Shown piece after piece: positions 43,059 to 50,428 of a stretch of 64,000 nt of DNA (position 1 is its first letter; every line of letters starts with the position of its first letter). The stretch lies in the NCBI RefSeq assembly GCF_043729335.1, contig NZ_JAYTLQ010000050.1, positions 1 through 64,000 of the forward strand, read 5' to 3'. The stretch is from Crenothrix sp043729335 (GTDB lineage: Bacteria; Pseudomonadota; Gammaproteobacteria; Methylococcales; Methylomonadaceae). A model generated the notes under the pieces. It did no database searches, was not told where the DNA came from, and worked only from the letters and a program-made list of their open reading frames with translations. The position numbers were made by a program, and so were the translations under genes.

Positions 43059-44138
43059 TTGTCAACAATGGATTTAACCACACACAATAACCACCTTGCC
43101 GAACAAATAAAACAATGGGGCCTAGAACTGGGCTTTCAGCAAGTTGGCATCGCCGATACCAACTTAAGCGACGCAGAACAGCATTTGCAACGCTGGCTAG
43201 CTAAAGATTATCACGGCGAGATGGATTATATGCACCGCCACGGCCTTAAGCGCAGTCGGCCTGCCTTGTTGCATGAAGGTACGGCTAGCGTGATTTCCGT
43301 GCGCATGGATTATCTGCCCGAACCTGGCACAGCAATGGATAATGCACTGACCGATCCCACGGCAGCGTATATATCCCGCTATGCGCTAGGCCGTGATTAC
43401 CATAAAATCCTGCGTAAGCGTTTGCAAAAACTGGCCGATAAAATACAACAGCAAATAGGCGATTTTGGCTACCGTGCTTTTGTGGACAGTGCGCCGGTAT
43501 TGGAAAAAGCCCTGGCTGAAAAAGCAGGACTTGGCTGGATAGGCAAGCATTCCAATGTGATTAACCGCAAAGCCGGTTCATGGTTTTTTTTGGGGGAGAT
43601 TTACACTGATTTACCTTTACCCGCCGATACTCCCGCGACTGCCCATTGCGGCGGCTGCGTGGCCTGTCTGGATATTTGCCCCACGCAAGCCATCGTAGCA
43701 CCTTATCAAGTGGACGCGCGGCGCTGTGTGTCGTATCTGACCATAGAATTACACGGCTCTATTCCGGTAGAATTTAGGTCATTAATCGGCAACCGTATTT
43801 ACGGCTGTGATGATTGCCAGTTGGTATGCCCTTGGAATCGCTTTGCCAAGCTGACCAGCGAAGGCGATTTTAGCCCACGCCATCGCTTAAATACCCAGCA
43901 GTTAGTGGATGTCTTCGCTTGGACTGAAGAAGAGTTTTTAAGCAAAACCGAAGGCTCGGCGATACGGCGCATTGGTTATCAGCGCTGGCTAAGGAATATT
44001 GCTGTGGCTTTGGGTAATGCCCCTACGTCGACATCGGTAATTAATGCCTTAAAACTACGGCTAGACTACGATTCCGAAATGGTGCGCGAGCATGTACAAT
44101 GGGCTCAGAATCAGCATCTTGAAAACTTGCTTGCATAG
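43059..44138 (+). CDS. queG: Epoxyqueuosine reductase QueG
   Basis: A 359-residue cobalamin- and iron-sulfur-dependent reductase that completes queuosine in tRNA. It has the N-terminal FQQVGIAD segment, YALGRDYHKILRKRL, and two [4Fe-4S] clusters: CGGCVACLDICPTQAI (about residues 193-208) and CDDCQLVCPWN (about 244-254). Translation starts at TTG 43059 (AAGGAAAG about 11 bases upstream) or ATG 43068; the sequence favours the TTG. Confidence 0.93.
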   Translation: MSTMDLTTHNNHLAEQIKQWGLELGFQQVGIADTNLSDAEQHLQRWLAKDYHGEMDYMHRHGLKRSRPALLHEGTASVISVRMDYLPEPGTAMDNALTDPTAAYISRYALGRDYHKILRKRLQKLADKIQQQIGDFGYRAFVDSAPVLEKALAEKAGLGWIGKHSNVINRKAGSWFFLGEIYTDLPLPADTPATAHCGGCVACLDICPTQAIVAPYQVDARRCVSYLTIELHGSIPVEFRSLIGNRIYGCDDCQLVCPWNRFAKLTSEGDFSPRHRLNTQQLVDVFAWTEEEFLSKTEGSAIRRIGYQRWLRNIAVALGNAPTSTSVINALKLRLDYDSEMVREHVQWAQNQHLENLLA

Positions 44139-44163
44139 AGATGCAAGATTTCTCGCTTGTGTC
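44135..44163. repeat. Degenerate copy of the GTAGAGACGCAA palindrome
   Basis: TAGAGATGCAAGATTTCTCG resembles TAGAGACGCAAGATTTCGCG at 19931 with several changes and a small insertion, so the hairpin is weakened. It lies between queG and grxC. Confidence 0.5.
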
Positions 44164-44192
44164 TAATTAACCCGATAACTTTAATCTATATC

Positions 44193-44468
44193 ATGGCCGA
44201 AATAATAATTTACACGACTAAAATCTGCCCTTACTGCGTTATGGCCAAACGCCTGCTTGATAAAAAAGGCGTTAAATACACTGAAATTAATGTCGATAAT
44301 TCAGGTCTGCGTGAAGAAATGATGGCTAAAACCCAACGCCGGACTGTGCCGCAAATTTATATTGGCGATTTGCACGTTGGGGGCTTTGATGAGTTGTATG
44401 CACTTGAACAACAAAAAAAACTTGATGATTTGTTACAGCCATTTCTTTCTCTTAAAATAAATCAGTAA
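44193..44468 (+). CDS. grxC: Glutaredoxin 3
   Basis: A 91-residue glutaredoxin with the active-site CPYC (residues 11-14), cis-Pro motif RTVPQIYIG (about 52) and GGFDELYAL. It reduces disulfides with glutathione. The ATG at 44193 gives the normal family start MAEIIIYTTKICPYC; further codons are open upstream. Its last 36 bases overlap the convergent 3' end of corA. Confidence 0.92.
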   Translation: MAEIIIYTTKICPYCVMAKRLLDKKGVKYTEINVDNSGLREEMMAKTQRRTVPQIYIGDLHVGGFDELYALEQQKKLDDLLQPFLSLKINQ

Positions 44469-45500
44469 CGATACCGACACGCTGACAAATACACACCATA
44501 AAGCAGGATAACCCCAGCGCCATTTGAGTTCCGGCATGTACTCAAAATTCATGCCATAAACACCGGCAATAAAGGTGAGCGGAATAAAAATGGACGCAAA
44601 TACCGTCAGCACTTTCATGGTTTCATTCATTTTGTTGCTGATGCTGGACAAATAAATATCCAGCATACTGGCGATTAAATCCCGGTATGATTCAACCGAT
44701 TCGCTGATGCGGATGACATGATCGTAAACGTCGCCAAAATAGCGCCGCGTACGCTCCTCCAATAATGGCGATTCACTGCTGCGGTGCAAGGCTTTTAACA
44801 ATTCCCGCAGTGGCGGCATGGTTCTGCGTAAAAATATTAACTCACGACGAATTTTTTGAATGGTGGCTAAGGTTTTTGTAGAGGGATTAACCAGTAATTC
44901 GTCTTCTACGGTTTCCACCAGCTCATCAAGGTTGTCTTGCATGGTGAAATATTCATCCACAATGGCATCGATCAATACATAAGTTAAATAATCGGCACCG
45001 ACATTGCGCAATTGGCTGGTGGGAATATTAAGCCGATCTATAACCGGTTGAAACAGGGCATCGGGCTTTTCTCTAAAGGTAAATACAAAATTGGATAATA
45101 ACAGCAAGCTGATTTGTTCATAGCTGATACTGTAGGTAGAATCTTCTAAAGTGACAGCCTTCATCACAATAAATAAATAGTCGTTAAACTCTTCAAGTTT
45201 GGGCCGTTGATGAGTGTTAAGAATATCCTCAAGCACTAAGGCATGAATGTTAAAGTGTTTACCAATCGCATCAATAACCGAGACATCTTTTAAGCCGTTA
45301 ATCACCACCCATGTTATGGTATCGGTGTTTTGGTAATGCAGGCATTCTTCAATGGATTGAATGGTACGTTTTTCAAGGTGTGTGCCATTGTAGTTAATCA
45401 GTGAAATACTGTGTGGGTAATCATGCACTTCGCCAACGTGTACCAGCGAGCCTGGAGGTAAACCGGATTTTTCGGAAGCAAAACTTAACGACTCGGACAT
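44433..45500 (-). CDS. corA: Magnesium/cobalt transporter CorA
   Basis: A 355-residue CorA. The long cytosolic N-terminal domain is followed by two C-terminal membrane helices with the selectivity motif YGMNFEYMPE between them (about residue 318). It ends in a basic tail, FKRKKWL. The protein forms a pentameric Mg2+ channel. The 3' end overlaps grxC by 36 bases on the other strand. Confidence 0.93.
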   Translation of the reverse strand: MSESLSFASEKSGLPPGSLVHVGEVHDYPHSISLINYNGTHLEKRTIQSIEECLHYQNTDTITWVVINGLKDVSVIDAIGKHFNIHALVLEDILNTHQRPKLEEFNDYLFIVMKAVTLEDSTYSISYEQISLLLLSNFVFTFREKPDALFQPVIDRLNIPTSQLRNVGADYLTYVLIDAIVDEYFTMQDNLDELVETVEDELLVNPSTKTLATIQKIRRELIFLRRTMPPLRELLKALHRSSESPLLEERTRRYFGDVYDHVIRISESVESYRDLIASMLDIYLSSISNKMNETMKVLTVFASIFIPLTFIAGVYGMNFEYMPELKWRWGYPALWCVFVSVSVSLLIYFKRKKWL

Positions 45501-45581
45501 TGGTATCTTTTAATAGTTTTAATGGGTAAGTGCCCATTGTGCAATAAATGTTTTTAAATAGGCAACGCTTCTAGCATAAAA

Positions 45582-46031
45582 ATGCATACAACAGAAACAT
45601 CCTTAATAACATTAGGCTGGCGGGAATGGGTTTCATTACCCGAATTGGCCATTCCTCAGCTAAAAGCCAAGATAGATACCGGAGCGCGTACTTCGGCTTT
45701 GCATGCGTACGAGATTGAGCCGTACCATAAAGGCACTGAACGCTGGGTGAGATTTGTTATTCATCCCAAACAACGGCGGAATGATATTTTTGTTGAATGC
45801 CATGCGCCTATTAAAGATCGCCGACTGGTGTCGGATTCCGGCGGGCATAAACAGCACCGCTATGTGATAGAAACGCCCTTAGTTATTGGGGATTTGACCG
45901 TTATGACCGAAATGACGTTGACTAATCGCGACAGTATGCTGTTTCGTATGTTGATAGGGCGCACTACGTTGAATGGCCAGTTTATGGTTAATCCACAAGC
46001 TTCTTATTTGCGGGGTAAGCCCGAGTATTAA
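45582..46031 (+). CDS. Retropepsin-like zinc-protease-annotated protein (DUF785, RimB-like)
   Basis: A 149-residue protein with the aspartic-protease-like motif KIDTGARTSALHA (about residues 30-42) and the C-terminal RMLIGRTTL, the flap and second strand region. This family is annotated as ATP-dependent zinc protease because of an early link to rimK, but the fold is retropepsin-like. No rimK is seen here. Confidence 0.85.
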   Translation: MHTTETSLITLGWREWVSLPELAIPQLKAKIDTGARTSALHAYEIEPYHKGTERWVRFVIHPKQRRNDIFVECHAPIKDRRLVSDSGGHKQHRYVIETPLVIGDLTVMTEMTLTNRDSMLFRMLIGRTTLNGQFMVNPQASYLRGKPEY

Positions 46032-46034
46032 GGT

Positions 46035-46095
46035 GTTGAGGTGAATGACTGCGAGTAGTTTATGCAGGTTTGCCAGCCATCATCCATATTTTTAT
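46035..46095 (-). pseudogene. Remnant of a BrnA antitoxin C-terminus
   Basis: In one frame the minus strand reads KNMDDGWQTCINYSQS, against KNMGNGWQTRMNNALKEW of the intact antitoxin at 47612-47884. DNA identity is clear over about 35 bases (GGTTTGCCAGCCAT shared on the plus strand). No intact gene remains. Confidence 0.6.
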
Positions 46096-46103
46096 ATGTT
46101 TGG

Positions 46104-46403
46104 TTAATTTAAATACGAGAGCAGGCTGTCAATATCTCGTGATGCGTGGAATACCCGAACAAGCTCTATACCGTCTTCAAGCGGAAAATAAAAAATCAAG
46201 TAGTTTCCAACTGGATGACTTCGTAAGCCCTTTGTGACTTCATCGCGGCTCGTTCCCATGTTTGGAAAATCTACCAGTACGACACATTGTTTTTGAATAC
46301 GATCCAGGAAACTATCCGCGTTATTGGGGTTGTTTTGTGCAATATGCCACCAAATTTCGTCAAGGTCACTTTCTGCTTCGGGTCTTTGTAATAAACGCGG
46401 CAT
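46104..46403 (-). CDS. parE: RelE/ParE family toxin (ParE)
   Basis: A 99-residue toxin with EAESDLDEIWWHIAQ (about residues 9-23), GLRSHPVGNYLIFY and the C-terminal ELVRVFHASRDID, the ParE pattern. It follows the ParD gene by 7 bases on the same strand. Confidence 0.88.
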   Translation of the reverse strand: MPRLLQRPEAESDLDEIWWHIAQNNPNNADSFLDRIQKQCVVLVDFPNMGTSRDEVTKGLRSHPVGNYLIFYFPLEDGIELVRVFHASRDIDSLLSYLN

Positions 46404-46410
46404 TAGGATG

Positions 46411-46671
46411 TTATCCTTGCGCTTGTTGCGCGGTAAGTCTTTTGCGCCCCCGATCCTTGATGGCTTCTATGTCCAAAGGAATGGCCTCACCGCTGTCTAT
46501 TCCTTTTTGAATTTCGTGTTGTAATTCCGTAAGTCGCCATTCGCGTAATTGATCGCGTTCTTCTAAAAGGCGTAGTGCGTCGCGCATTACTTCGCTTGCC
46601 GAATTATAAAGTCCGCTTTCTACTTTGCTTTTTACTAATGCTTCAAAATGTGGGGTTAAGGAAATATTCAT
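46411..46671 (-). CDS. parD: ParD-like antitoxin
   Basis: An 86-residue ribbon-helix-helix antitoxin starting MNISLTPHFEALVKSKVESG, with YNSASEVMRDALRLLEERD as in ParD/CC2985 proteins. The start at 46671 is preceded by GGAGAC; 12 more codons are open upstream. Confidence 0.88.
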   Translation of the reverse strand: MNISLTPHFEALVKSKVESGLYNSASEVMRDALRLLEERDQLREWRLTELQHEIQKGIDSGEAIPLDIEAIKDRGRKRLTAQQAQG

Positions 46672-46836
46672 TGTCTTGATGTCTCCATGTTGAGTGAGTA
46701 ATAACAAAAAATATCAATGATTGTTATAGTAGCGTAAGGACTTAACAAGATCTATAAAAAAGGCAGATGAGCCTTCTACATCAATTATTTTGGATATTTA
46801 TCGCTCTCAGACTGGAATGCCACTTGTCACATAAAT

Positions 46837-46882
46837 AAAAACCCCGCGCCAGCTATGCCAGCACGGGGTTTTTAGGTTAAAG
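46837..46882. terminator. Repeat-type bidirectional terminator, copy 1
   Basis: AAAAACCCCG...CGGGGTTTTT arms around CCAGCTATGCCAG, followed by the conserved AGGTTAAAG. One arm position differs from the other copies (CGCGCC). It lies between divergent TA genes, so neither neighbour ends here. Confidence 0.8.
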
Positions 46883-46929
46883 CATATCAATCCGATAGAT
46901 TTTGTAAGTAGTTTGTTTTGTAAAAAGCA

Positions 46930-46959
46930 TTGTAATAGATATATAAGTTTTTATATAAT
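46930..46959 (+). promoter_or_regulatory. HigBA promoter placed 6 nt before the toxin start
   Basis: TTGTAA (46930-46935), 18 bases, then TATAAT (46954-46959); the ATG follows six bases later. Arms TATATAA/TTATATA with a 4-base spacer (46940-46957) overlap the -10 box and suit an operator. Initiation at the normal distance would give a leaderless toxin mRNA. Confidence 0.65.
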
Positions 46960-46965
46960 CAGCCG

Positions 46966-47280
46966 ATGAAAGACATCATATTTTTAGGTTCCAGTAGAGG
47001 TGATTTACGTGATTTCCCCGATGCAGCTCGGCGCGATTGTGGGGTGGAGCTTCGCCAAGTGCAATTTGGTCTTGAGCCTTCTGACTGGAAACCTATGGCC
47101 AATATTGGTTCTAATGTTCGTGAAATACGTGTCCGTGCGGGTGGCGCATTTCGTGTGATCTATTTAGCTACCCGCCCAGAAGGTATTTATGTGTTGCATT
47201 GCTTCCACAAGAAAACCCAACGGACTTCCCCACATGATATTGATTTGGCACGAACCCGTTTTAAGCAAATTGGAGTATAA
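46966..47280 (+). CDS. HigB/Gp49-like RelE-family toxin
   Basis: A 104-residue toxin. The pattern SSRGDLRDFPDAARRDCGVE, MANIGSNVREIRV and YVLHCFHKKTQRTSP matches the phage Gp49/HigB group of mRNA interferases. Four bases separate it from the HTH antitoxin. No Shine-Dalgarno precedes the ATG, in line with the promoter position. Confidence 0.88.
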   Translation: MKDIIFLGSSRGDLRDFPDAARRDCGVELRQVQFGLEPSDWKPMANIGSNVREIRVRAGGAFRVIYLATRPEGIYVLHCFHKKTQRTSPHDIDLARTRFKQIGV

Positions 47281-47283
47281 AAT

Positions 47284-47571
47284 ATGACTGAGATTGTTAA
47301 AGCTGATGAAAATATATTCTTGGAATTGGGGTTTCCTGCCCATGAAGCAGAAGTTTTGCAGTTACGAGCTGATTTAATGGCGCGTTTGCGGGTATGGATT
47401 AAGGATAGCCAATTTACCCAAGCGGAAGTTGCTAAGCATTTAGGTATTACACAAACCCGTGTTTCAAATCTTGTGAGTGGCCAGTGGAAAAAATTTAGTG
47501 TGGATATGCTGCTTACCTTAGCTATAAAAGCCGGTATTCATATTCACATAGAGATTGATAACGCTGCCTGA
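47284..47571 (+). CDS. HTH antitoxin of the HigBA module
   Basis: A 95-residue XRE-type antitoxin with the helix-turn-helix SQFTQAEVAKHLGITQTRVS (about residues 40-59) followed by NLVSGQWKKFSVDMLLTLA. It is the usual partner of Gp49-type toxins. Confidence 0.88.
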   Translation: MTEIVKADENIFLELGFPAHEAEVLQLRADLMARLRVWIKDSQFTQAEVAKHLGITQTRVSNLVSGQWKKFSVDMLLTLAIKAGIHIHIEIDNAA

Positions 47572-47572
47572 T

Positions 47573-47591
47573 GGGATTTTTAGGTTAAAGT
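47573..47591. repeat. Half copy of the terminator repeat
   Basis: GGGATTTTTAGGTTAAAG equals the right arm plus the conserved tail of the terminator repeats; the left arm is missing. It directly follows the HigA stop codon. Confidence 0.65.
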
Positions 47592-47611
47592 CTTTCTGTA
47601 ACGGTTTGGAT

Positions 47612-47884
47612 TTATACTGTATGCTCTTTAAGCCATTCTTTCAGTGCATTGTTCATGCGGGTTTGCCAGCCATTGCCCATGTTTTTAAAGGCTTCCAGTA
47701 CCTCGGCATCAAAACGCACAGTTGTTGATACTTTAGTGGGTTGCTGTTGTTTTCCACGCGTTTTTAAGTGCCGCAACGTAGTTTGTAACGATTCAGGTAA
47801 TGCAGTAAATGGCGTGGAATTTTTAAAATCCTGATCAGTCCATTCTGGATTTTCATTATCAATCACTTCTTGATTGGTTTTCAT
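47612..47884 (-). CDS. BrnA family antitoxin
   Basis: A 90-residue antitoxin with the N-terminal NPEWTDQDF motif and a C-terminal ribbon-helix-helix: VRFDAEVLEAFKNMGNGWQT, then MNNALKEWLKEHTV. The ATG at 47884 follows a GAGGTT and lies within the toxin gene (26-base overlap). The last 50 bases are almost identical to the antitoxin end at 48680. Confidence 0.88.
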   Translation of the reverse strand: MKTNQEVIDNENPEWTDQDFKNSTPFTALPESLQTTLRHLKTRGKQQQPTKVSTTVRFDAEVLEAFKNMGNGWQTRMNNALKEWLKEHTV

Positions 47885-48137
47885 AGCGTTTAACCTCGCG
47901 TTTGTTGGCTTTTCTAAAACTGATGACTCGAATGCCGCCCACGATTTCAACAAATACCAATGAATAAAGACGTTTATCAAGAAATCCTATGGCGCGATAG
48001 CGAGTTTCACCGTAGTTGTATCGGGTATCGATATCAAATTGAGCTGTTTCAAAATCAAACTCTGCGACACGTTCAAAACTTAAGTTGCGTTCCTGAATGT
48101 TTTTTTCGTTTTTTACGGTGTCAAATTTAATTTCCAT
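47859..48137 (-). CDS. BrnT family toxin
   Basis: A 92-residue toxin: MEIKFDTVKNEKNIQERNLS at the start, a central DTRYNYGETRYRAIGFLDKR, and C-terminal IRVISFRKANKREVKRY. It starts at ATG 48137 (a GTG lies one codon upstream). No Shine-Dalgarno, and the -10 box ends seven bases upstream. Confidence 0.87.
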   Translation of the reverse strand: MEIKFDTVKNEKNIQERNLSFERVAEFDFETAQFDIDTRYNYGETRYRAIGFLDKRLYSLVFVEIVGGIRVISFRKANKREVKRYENQSRSD

Positions 48138-48143
48138 CACTTT

Positions 48144-48172
48144 ATTGTAGTAACATATAGACAGTAAATCAA
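48144..48172 (-). promoter_or_regulatory. BrnT promoter placed 6 nt before the toxin start
   Basis: On the minus strand TTGATT (48167-48172), 17 bases, TACAAT (48144-48149), then six bases to the ATG at 48137, the same geometry as at 46930 and 50164. Confidence 0.6.
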
Positions 48173-48184
48173 CCTAACTTAACC

Positions 48185-48361
48185 AAGGTAATCGCGTTAA
48201 GACAATCACATATTGTGACATTGGGTATGGATGTTTGGGGGCGCTTGCTGGTGGTGGCATATCACTACCGGAATGAGGATGAAATTCGGGTTATTTCTGC
48301 ACGAATCGCTGAGCCTCACGAGCGGCGCACTTACCCAGGAGAATTAAATGATGAAAGATGA
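48185..48361 (+). pseudogene. 5'-truncated BrnT toxin gene
   Basis: The frame reads TLGMDVWGRLLVVAYHYRNE then DEIRVISARIAEPHERRTY, the C-terminal half of BrnT, and ends within the start of the antitoxin gene. No N-terminal half (WDExKxxxNxxKH) is present upstream; a stretch of unrelated sequence and the neighbouring BrnT promoter occupy its place. Confidence 0.75.
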
Positions 48362-48602
48362 ATACGACTTTTCTAACGGCGTTCGTGGTGCGGTTATAGA
48401 CGCCAGCGGCAAAACCCGCATCACTATTTTTTTAGATGATGATATTTTGGCGGCTTTTAAAGAACGTGCTGCGCAATCTGGCAAAGGTTATCAGACGCTG
48501 ATTAACGAAACTTTGCGTGGCAGTTTGTCGCCGGAATCAGCACCCTTAACGGTGGGTACTTTGCGACAAATTCTGCATGAGGAATTAAGGGCAGCATCGT
48601 AG
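48351..48602 (+). CDS. BrnA/CopG-like antitoxin, without intact toxin
   Basis: An 83-residue antitoxin: MKDEYDFSNGVRGAVID, then the RHH part ITIFLDDDILAAFKERAAQS and YQTLINETLRGSL. GGAGAAT precedes the ATG. The cognate toxin is truncated, so the antitoxin now stands alone. Confidence 0.83.
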   Translation: MKDEYDFSNGVRGAVIDASGKTRITIFLDDDILAAFKERAAQSGKGYQTLINETLRGSLSPESAPLTVGTLRQILHEELRAAS

Positions 48603-48620
48603 CGTGTTTTGCACCCAACA

Positions 48621-48667
48621 AAAAAACCCCGTGCCAGCTAAGCCAGCACGGTGTTTTTAGGTTAAAG
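48621..48667. terminator. Repeat-type bidirectional terminator, copy 2
   Basis: The stem has one mismatch (CACGGTGTTTTT). It lies between convergent antitoxin genes and can end both transcripts. Confidence 0.85.
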
Positions 48668-48679
48668 GTTTCTGTAGGT

Positions 48680-49012
48680 TTATGCCGTATGCTCTTTAAG
48701 CCATTCTTTCAGTGCATTGTTCATGCGGGTTTGCCAGCCTTTGCCGGTAGAGCGGAAGTACGCCAATATATCTGCATCGTATCGAACTGCCACTTGTTCT
48801 TTGCGTGGCTGTTTATTGACCCCGCGTGTTCTCCGAACAGATTCAGTATGTAATTCGGCAGCTGAGTGGCTAGTAAACGCCTGTTTCCAATCCGCTTCGG
48901 TGGTCGATGGACTGTCGGCATCATGAATAATGTCGGCATCGGTTAAAGCGTTCACGGTTGCCCAGTTGGTTTGGTCAGTGCGGGGCATGTTGCCAGTAGA
49001 TTTGTTGTTCAT
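48680..49012 (-). CDS. BrnA family antitoxin
   Basis: A 110-residue antitoxin starting MNNKSTGNMPRTDQTNWATV with the C-terminal RHH VRYDADILAYFRSTGKGWQT and MNNALKEWLKEHTA. The ATG at 49012 lies 38 bases inside the toxin gene and follows GGAAGG. The C-terminal coding segment is nearly identical to that at 47612. Confidence 0.87.
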   Translation of the reverse strand: MNNKSTGNMPRTDQTNWATVNALTDADIIHDADSPSTTEADWKQAFTSHSAAELHTESVRRTRGVNKQPRKEQVAVRYDADILAYFRSTGKGWQTRMNNALKEWLKEHTA

Positions 49013-49247
49013 GTTTTTGTGCCTTCCTAATAGAAATAATGTGATCGTTTTCGCCGCGTGGGGTATGTACCACAAAGACGATTACACCGTTCCAGATACC
49101 TAGTGTTTGTAGGCGTAATTCTCCGTAAGCATCGCGGCCGTCTTCGCGGGTTAAAGTAAAGCCTTCAAAAACAGTTTCACACCCCACAAAATCAAGGTAA
49201 TGTTTGTTAAGGTTAGCTTGGCGCTTGTTTTCATCATAAGTAATCAC
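48975..49247 (-). CDS. BrnT family toxin (GTG start)
   Basis: A 90-residue toxin with the BrnT start ITYDENKRQANLNKHYLDF and C-terminal DHIISIRKAQKHEQQIY. The start is GTG at 49247. The frame is open further upstream, but that region holds the promoter. There is no ribosome-binding site, and the -10 box ends seven bases before. Confidence 0.86.
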   Translation of the reverse strand: MITYDENKRQANLNKHYLDFVGCETVFEGFTLTREDGRDAYGELRLQTLGIWNGVIVFVVHTPRGENDHIISIRKAQKHEQQIYWQHAPH

Positions 49248-49253
49248 TGTCAA

Positions 49254-49282
49254 ATAGTAGGCACAAAAAACAGAGATGTCAA
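49254..49282 (-). promoter_or_regulatory. BrnT promoter placed 6 nt before the toxin start
   Basis: On the minus strand a consensus TTGACA (49277-49282), 17 bases, then TACTAT (49254-49259), six bases, then the GTG start. A second TTGACA sits right at the start codon. Confidence 0.7.
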
Positions 49283-49311
49283 TCAAATTGTAGCTTCGTT
49301 TTGCACCCAAC

Positions 49312-49358
49312 AAAAAACCCCGTGCCAGCTAAGCCAGCACGGGGTTTTTAGGTTAAAG
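49312..49358. terminator. Repeat-type bidirectional terminator, copy 3
   Basis: Perfect 13-bp stem AAAAACCCCGTGC/GCACGGGGTTTTT. It lies upstream of BrnT and downstream of the coiled-coil protein gene, both on the minus strand, so it ends the latter. Confidence 0.88.
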
Positions 49359-49385
49359 CATTAGACACTTTTAGAGGCTGTTTGC

Positions 49386-49571
49386 TTAAGCTGGAAAAAA
49401 CGCTTTGAGAATTAAAGCCATTACGCCGCCAAGTACAATGCCTAGCATCCATTTGACCAACGTTAATTCGCCTTTAACTTGCTCAAAACGAGTTTCTATT
49501 TTTAATTCCAACTCGCGAATATCCCGCTTGCTTGCAAGTTCTGCTTCAACTGAAACATCTGTATTGACCAT
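49386..49571 (-). CDS. Small coiled-coil protein with C-terminal membrane anchor
   Basis: A 61-residue protein: an acidic coiled-coil part (KRDIRELELKIETRFEQVKG) followed by a membrane helix (about residues 36-58) and a short end AFFPA. The ATG at 49571 comes four bases after the HigA-type antitoxin stop, which suggests translational coupling. Its tail is closely similar to that of the 47-residue protein at 50285-50428. Confidence 0.7.
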   Translation of the reverse strand: MVNTDVSVEAELASKRDIRELELKIETRFEQVKGELTLVKWMLGIVLGGVMALILKAFFPA

Positions 49572-49575
49572 AGAA

Positions 49576-49860
49576 TCAAATGGGTTCGGCATGAAGCTTA
49601 ACGCCAAGCGCCTTAATAACCTTCAAAATCGTGTCGAAACGTGGTTTTGACCCACTAGCCAAAGCTTTATACAAGCTCTCCCGCCCTAAGCCTGATTCTT
49701 TGGCTATCATCGCCATGCCTTTTGCTTTGGCAATATGCCCCAAAGCACGCAGAAGCTCGTCGCTGTCACCATCGTCTAGTACTTGGGTAAGATATTCACT
49801 GATAGCTTCGTCGTTATCTAGCAAGCTTGCCATGTCGAATGGCAATAGTTTTACAGTCAT
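49576..49860 (-). CDS. HigA-2-like antitoxin (addiction module antidote)
   Basis: A 94-residue antitoxin with DNDEAISEYLTQVLDDGDS and the HTH MIAKESGLGRESLYKALASG (about residues 52-71), matching the TIGR02684 group. It follows the toxin gene by 3 bases. Confidence 0.88.
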   Translation of the reverse strand: MTVKLLPFDMASLLDNDEAISEYLTQVLDDGDSDELLRALGHIAKAKGMAMIAKESGLGRESLYKALASGSKPRFDTILKVIKALGVKLHAEPI

Positions 49861-49863
49861 GGT

Positions 49864-50157
49864 TTATATTTCCCCGGCCAGTTTAATAGCACGTTTAATG
49901 TCCATCTGTTGTGTTGATTTATCACCACCGGCGAGTAAAATCACAAACAATCCACCACGTAGCGTAAAGTAAACACGATACCCTGCGCCCACATTAACAC
50001 GCATTTCAGACACATCATTACCGATTGATTTGATGTCACCCAGATTGCCATTTTCCGCGCGTTCGATACGCCGTGCAATAGCCGTTTTAGCACGTAAATC
50101 GCGTAAGCTATAATGCCACTTCGCGAAGGCTTCGGTTTGTTCAACGATGTAGTTCAT
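49864..50157 (-). CDS. RelE/HigB-like toxin (addiction module killer)
   Basis: A 97-residue toxin with FAKWHYSLRDLRAKTAIARR (about residues 12-31), EMRVNVGAGYRVYF and LLAGGDKSTQQMDIKRA, the TIGR02683 pattern. No Shine-Dalgarno precedes the ATG at 50157. Confidence 0.9.
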   Translation of the reverse strand: MNYIVEQTEAFAKWHYSLRDLRAKTAIARRIERAENGNLGDIKSIGNDVSEMRVNVGAGYRVYFTLRGGLFVILLAGGDKSTQQMDIKRAIKLAGEI

Positions 50158-50163
50158 GGGTCA

Positions 50164-50191
50164 ATTGTATCTCAATAGATACAAAAATCAA
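50164..50191 (-). promoter_or_regulatory. Promoter with operator, 6 nt before the toxin start
   Basis: On the minus strand TTGATT (50186-50191), 16 bases, TACAAT (50164-50169), six bases, ATG. A perfect inverted repeat TTGTATCT/AGATACAA with a 4-base spacer (50165-50184) covers the spacer and -10 box, as expected for antitoxin-mediated autorepression. Confidence 0.75.
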
Positions 50192-50212
50192 TCCGAATTA
50201 ATCTGCACAAAC

Positions 50213-50258
50213 AAAAACCCCGTACCAGCTAAGCCAGCACGGGGTTTTTAGGTTAAAG
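50213..50258. terminator. Repeat-type bidirectional terminator, copy 4
   Basis: One position (GTACC for GTGCC) differs from copies 3 and 5. It follows the 47-residue membrane protein gene on the minus strand. Confidence 0.85.
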
Positions 50259-50284
50259 CATTAAGAAGTTTTTAGAAACTGTCT

Positions 50285-50428
50285 TTAAGTCGGGAAAAAT
50301 GCTTTGAGAACTAAGGTTAATATGCCTCCTAGCACTAAACCAACCATCCATTTGAGTATTATCAATTCGCGCTCCAGACGATTAATGTCGGATTTTGTTG
50401 GTTGTTGTGAATCTGTTGTAGATGTCAC
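50285..50428 (-). CDS. 47-residue membrane-anchored protein
   Basis: A short gene starting at GTG 50428, which overlaps the TGA stop of the preceding gene (GTGA, 4 bases). The protein has a short charged N-terminus and a membrane helix, ending LVLKAFFPT. This C-terminal 24-residue part closely parallels that of the 61-residue protein at 49386-49571, so a common origin is clear. It is too short to be called by most gene finders. Confidence 0.65.
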   Translation of the reverse strand: MTSTTDSQQPTKSDINRLERELIILKWMVGLVLGGILTLVLKAFFPT

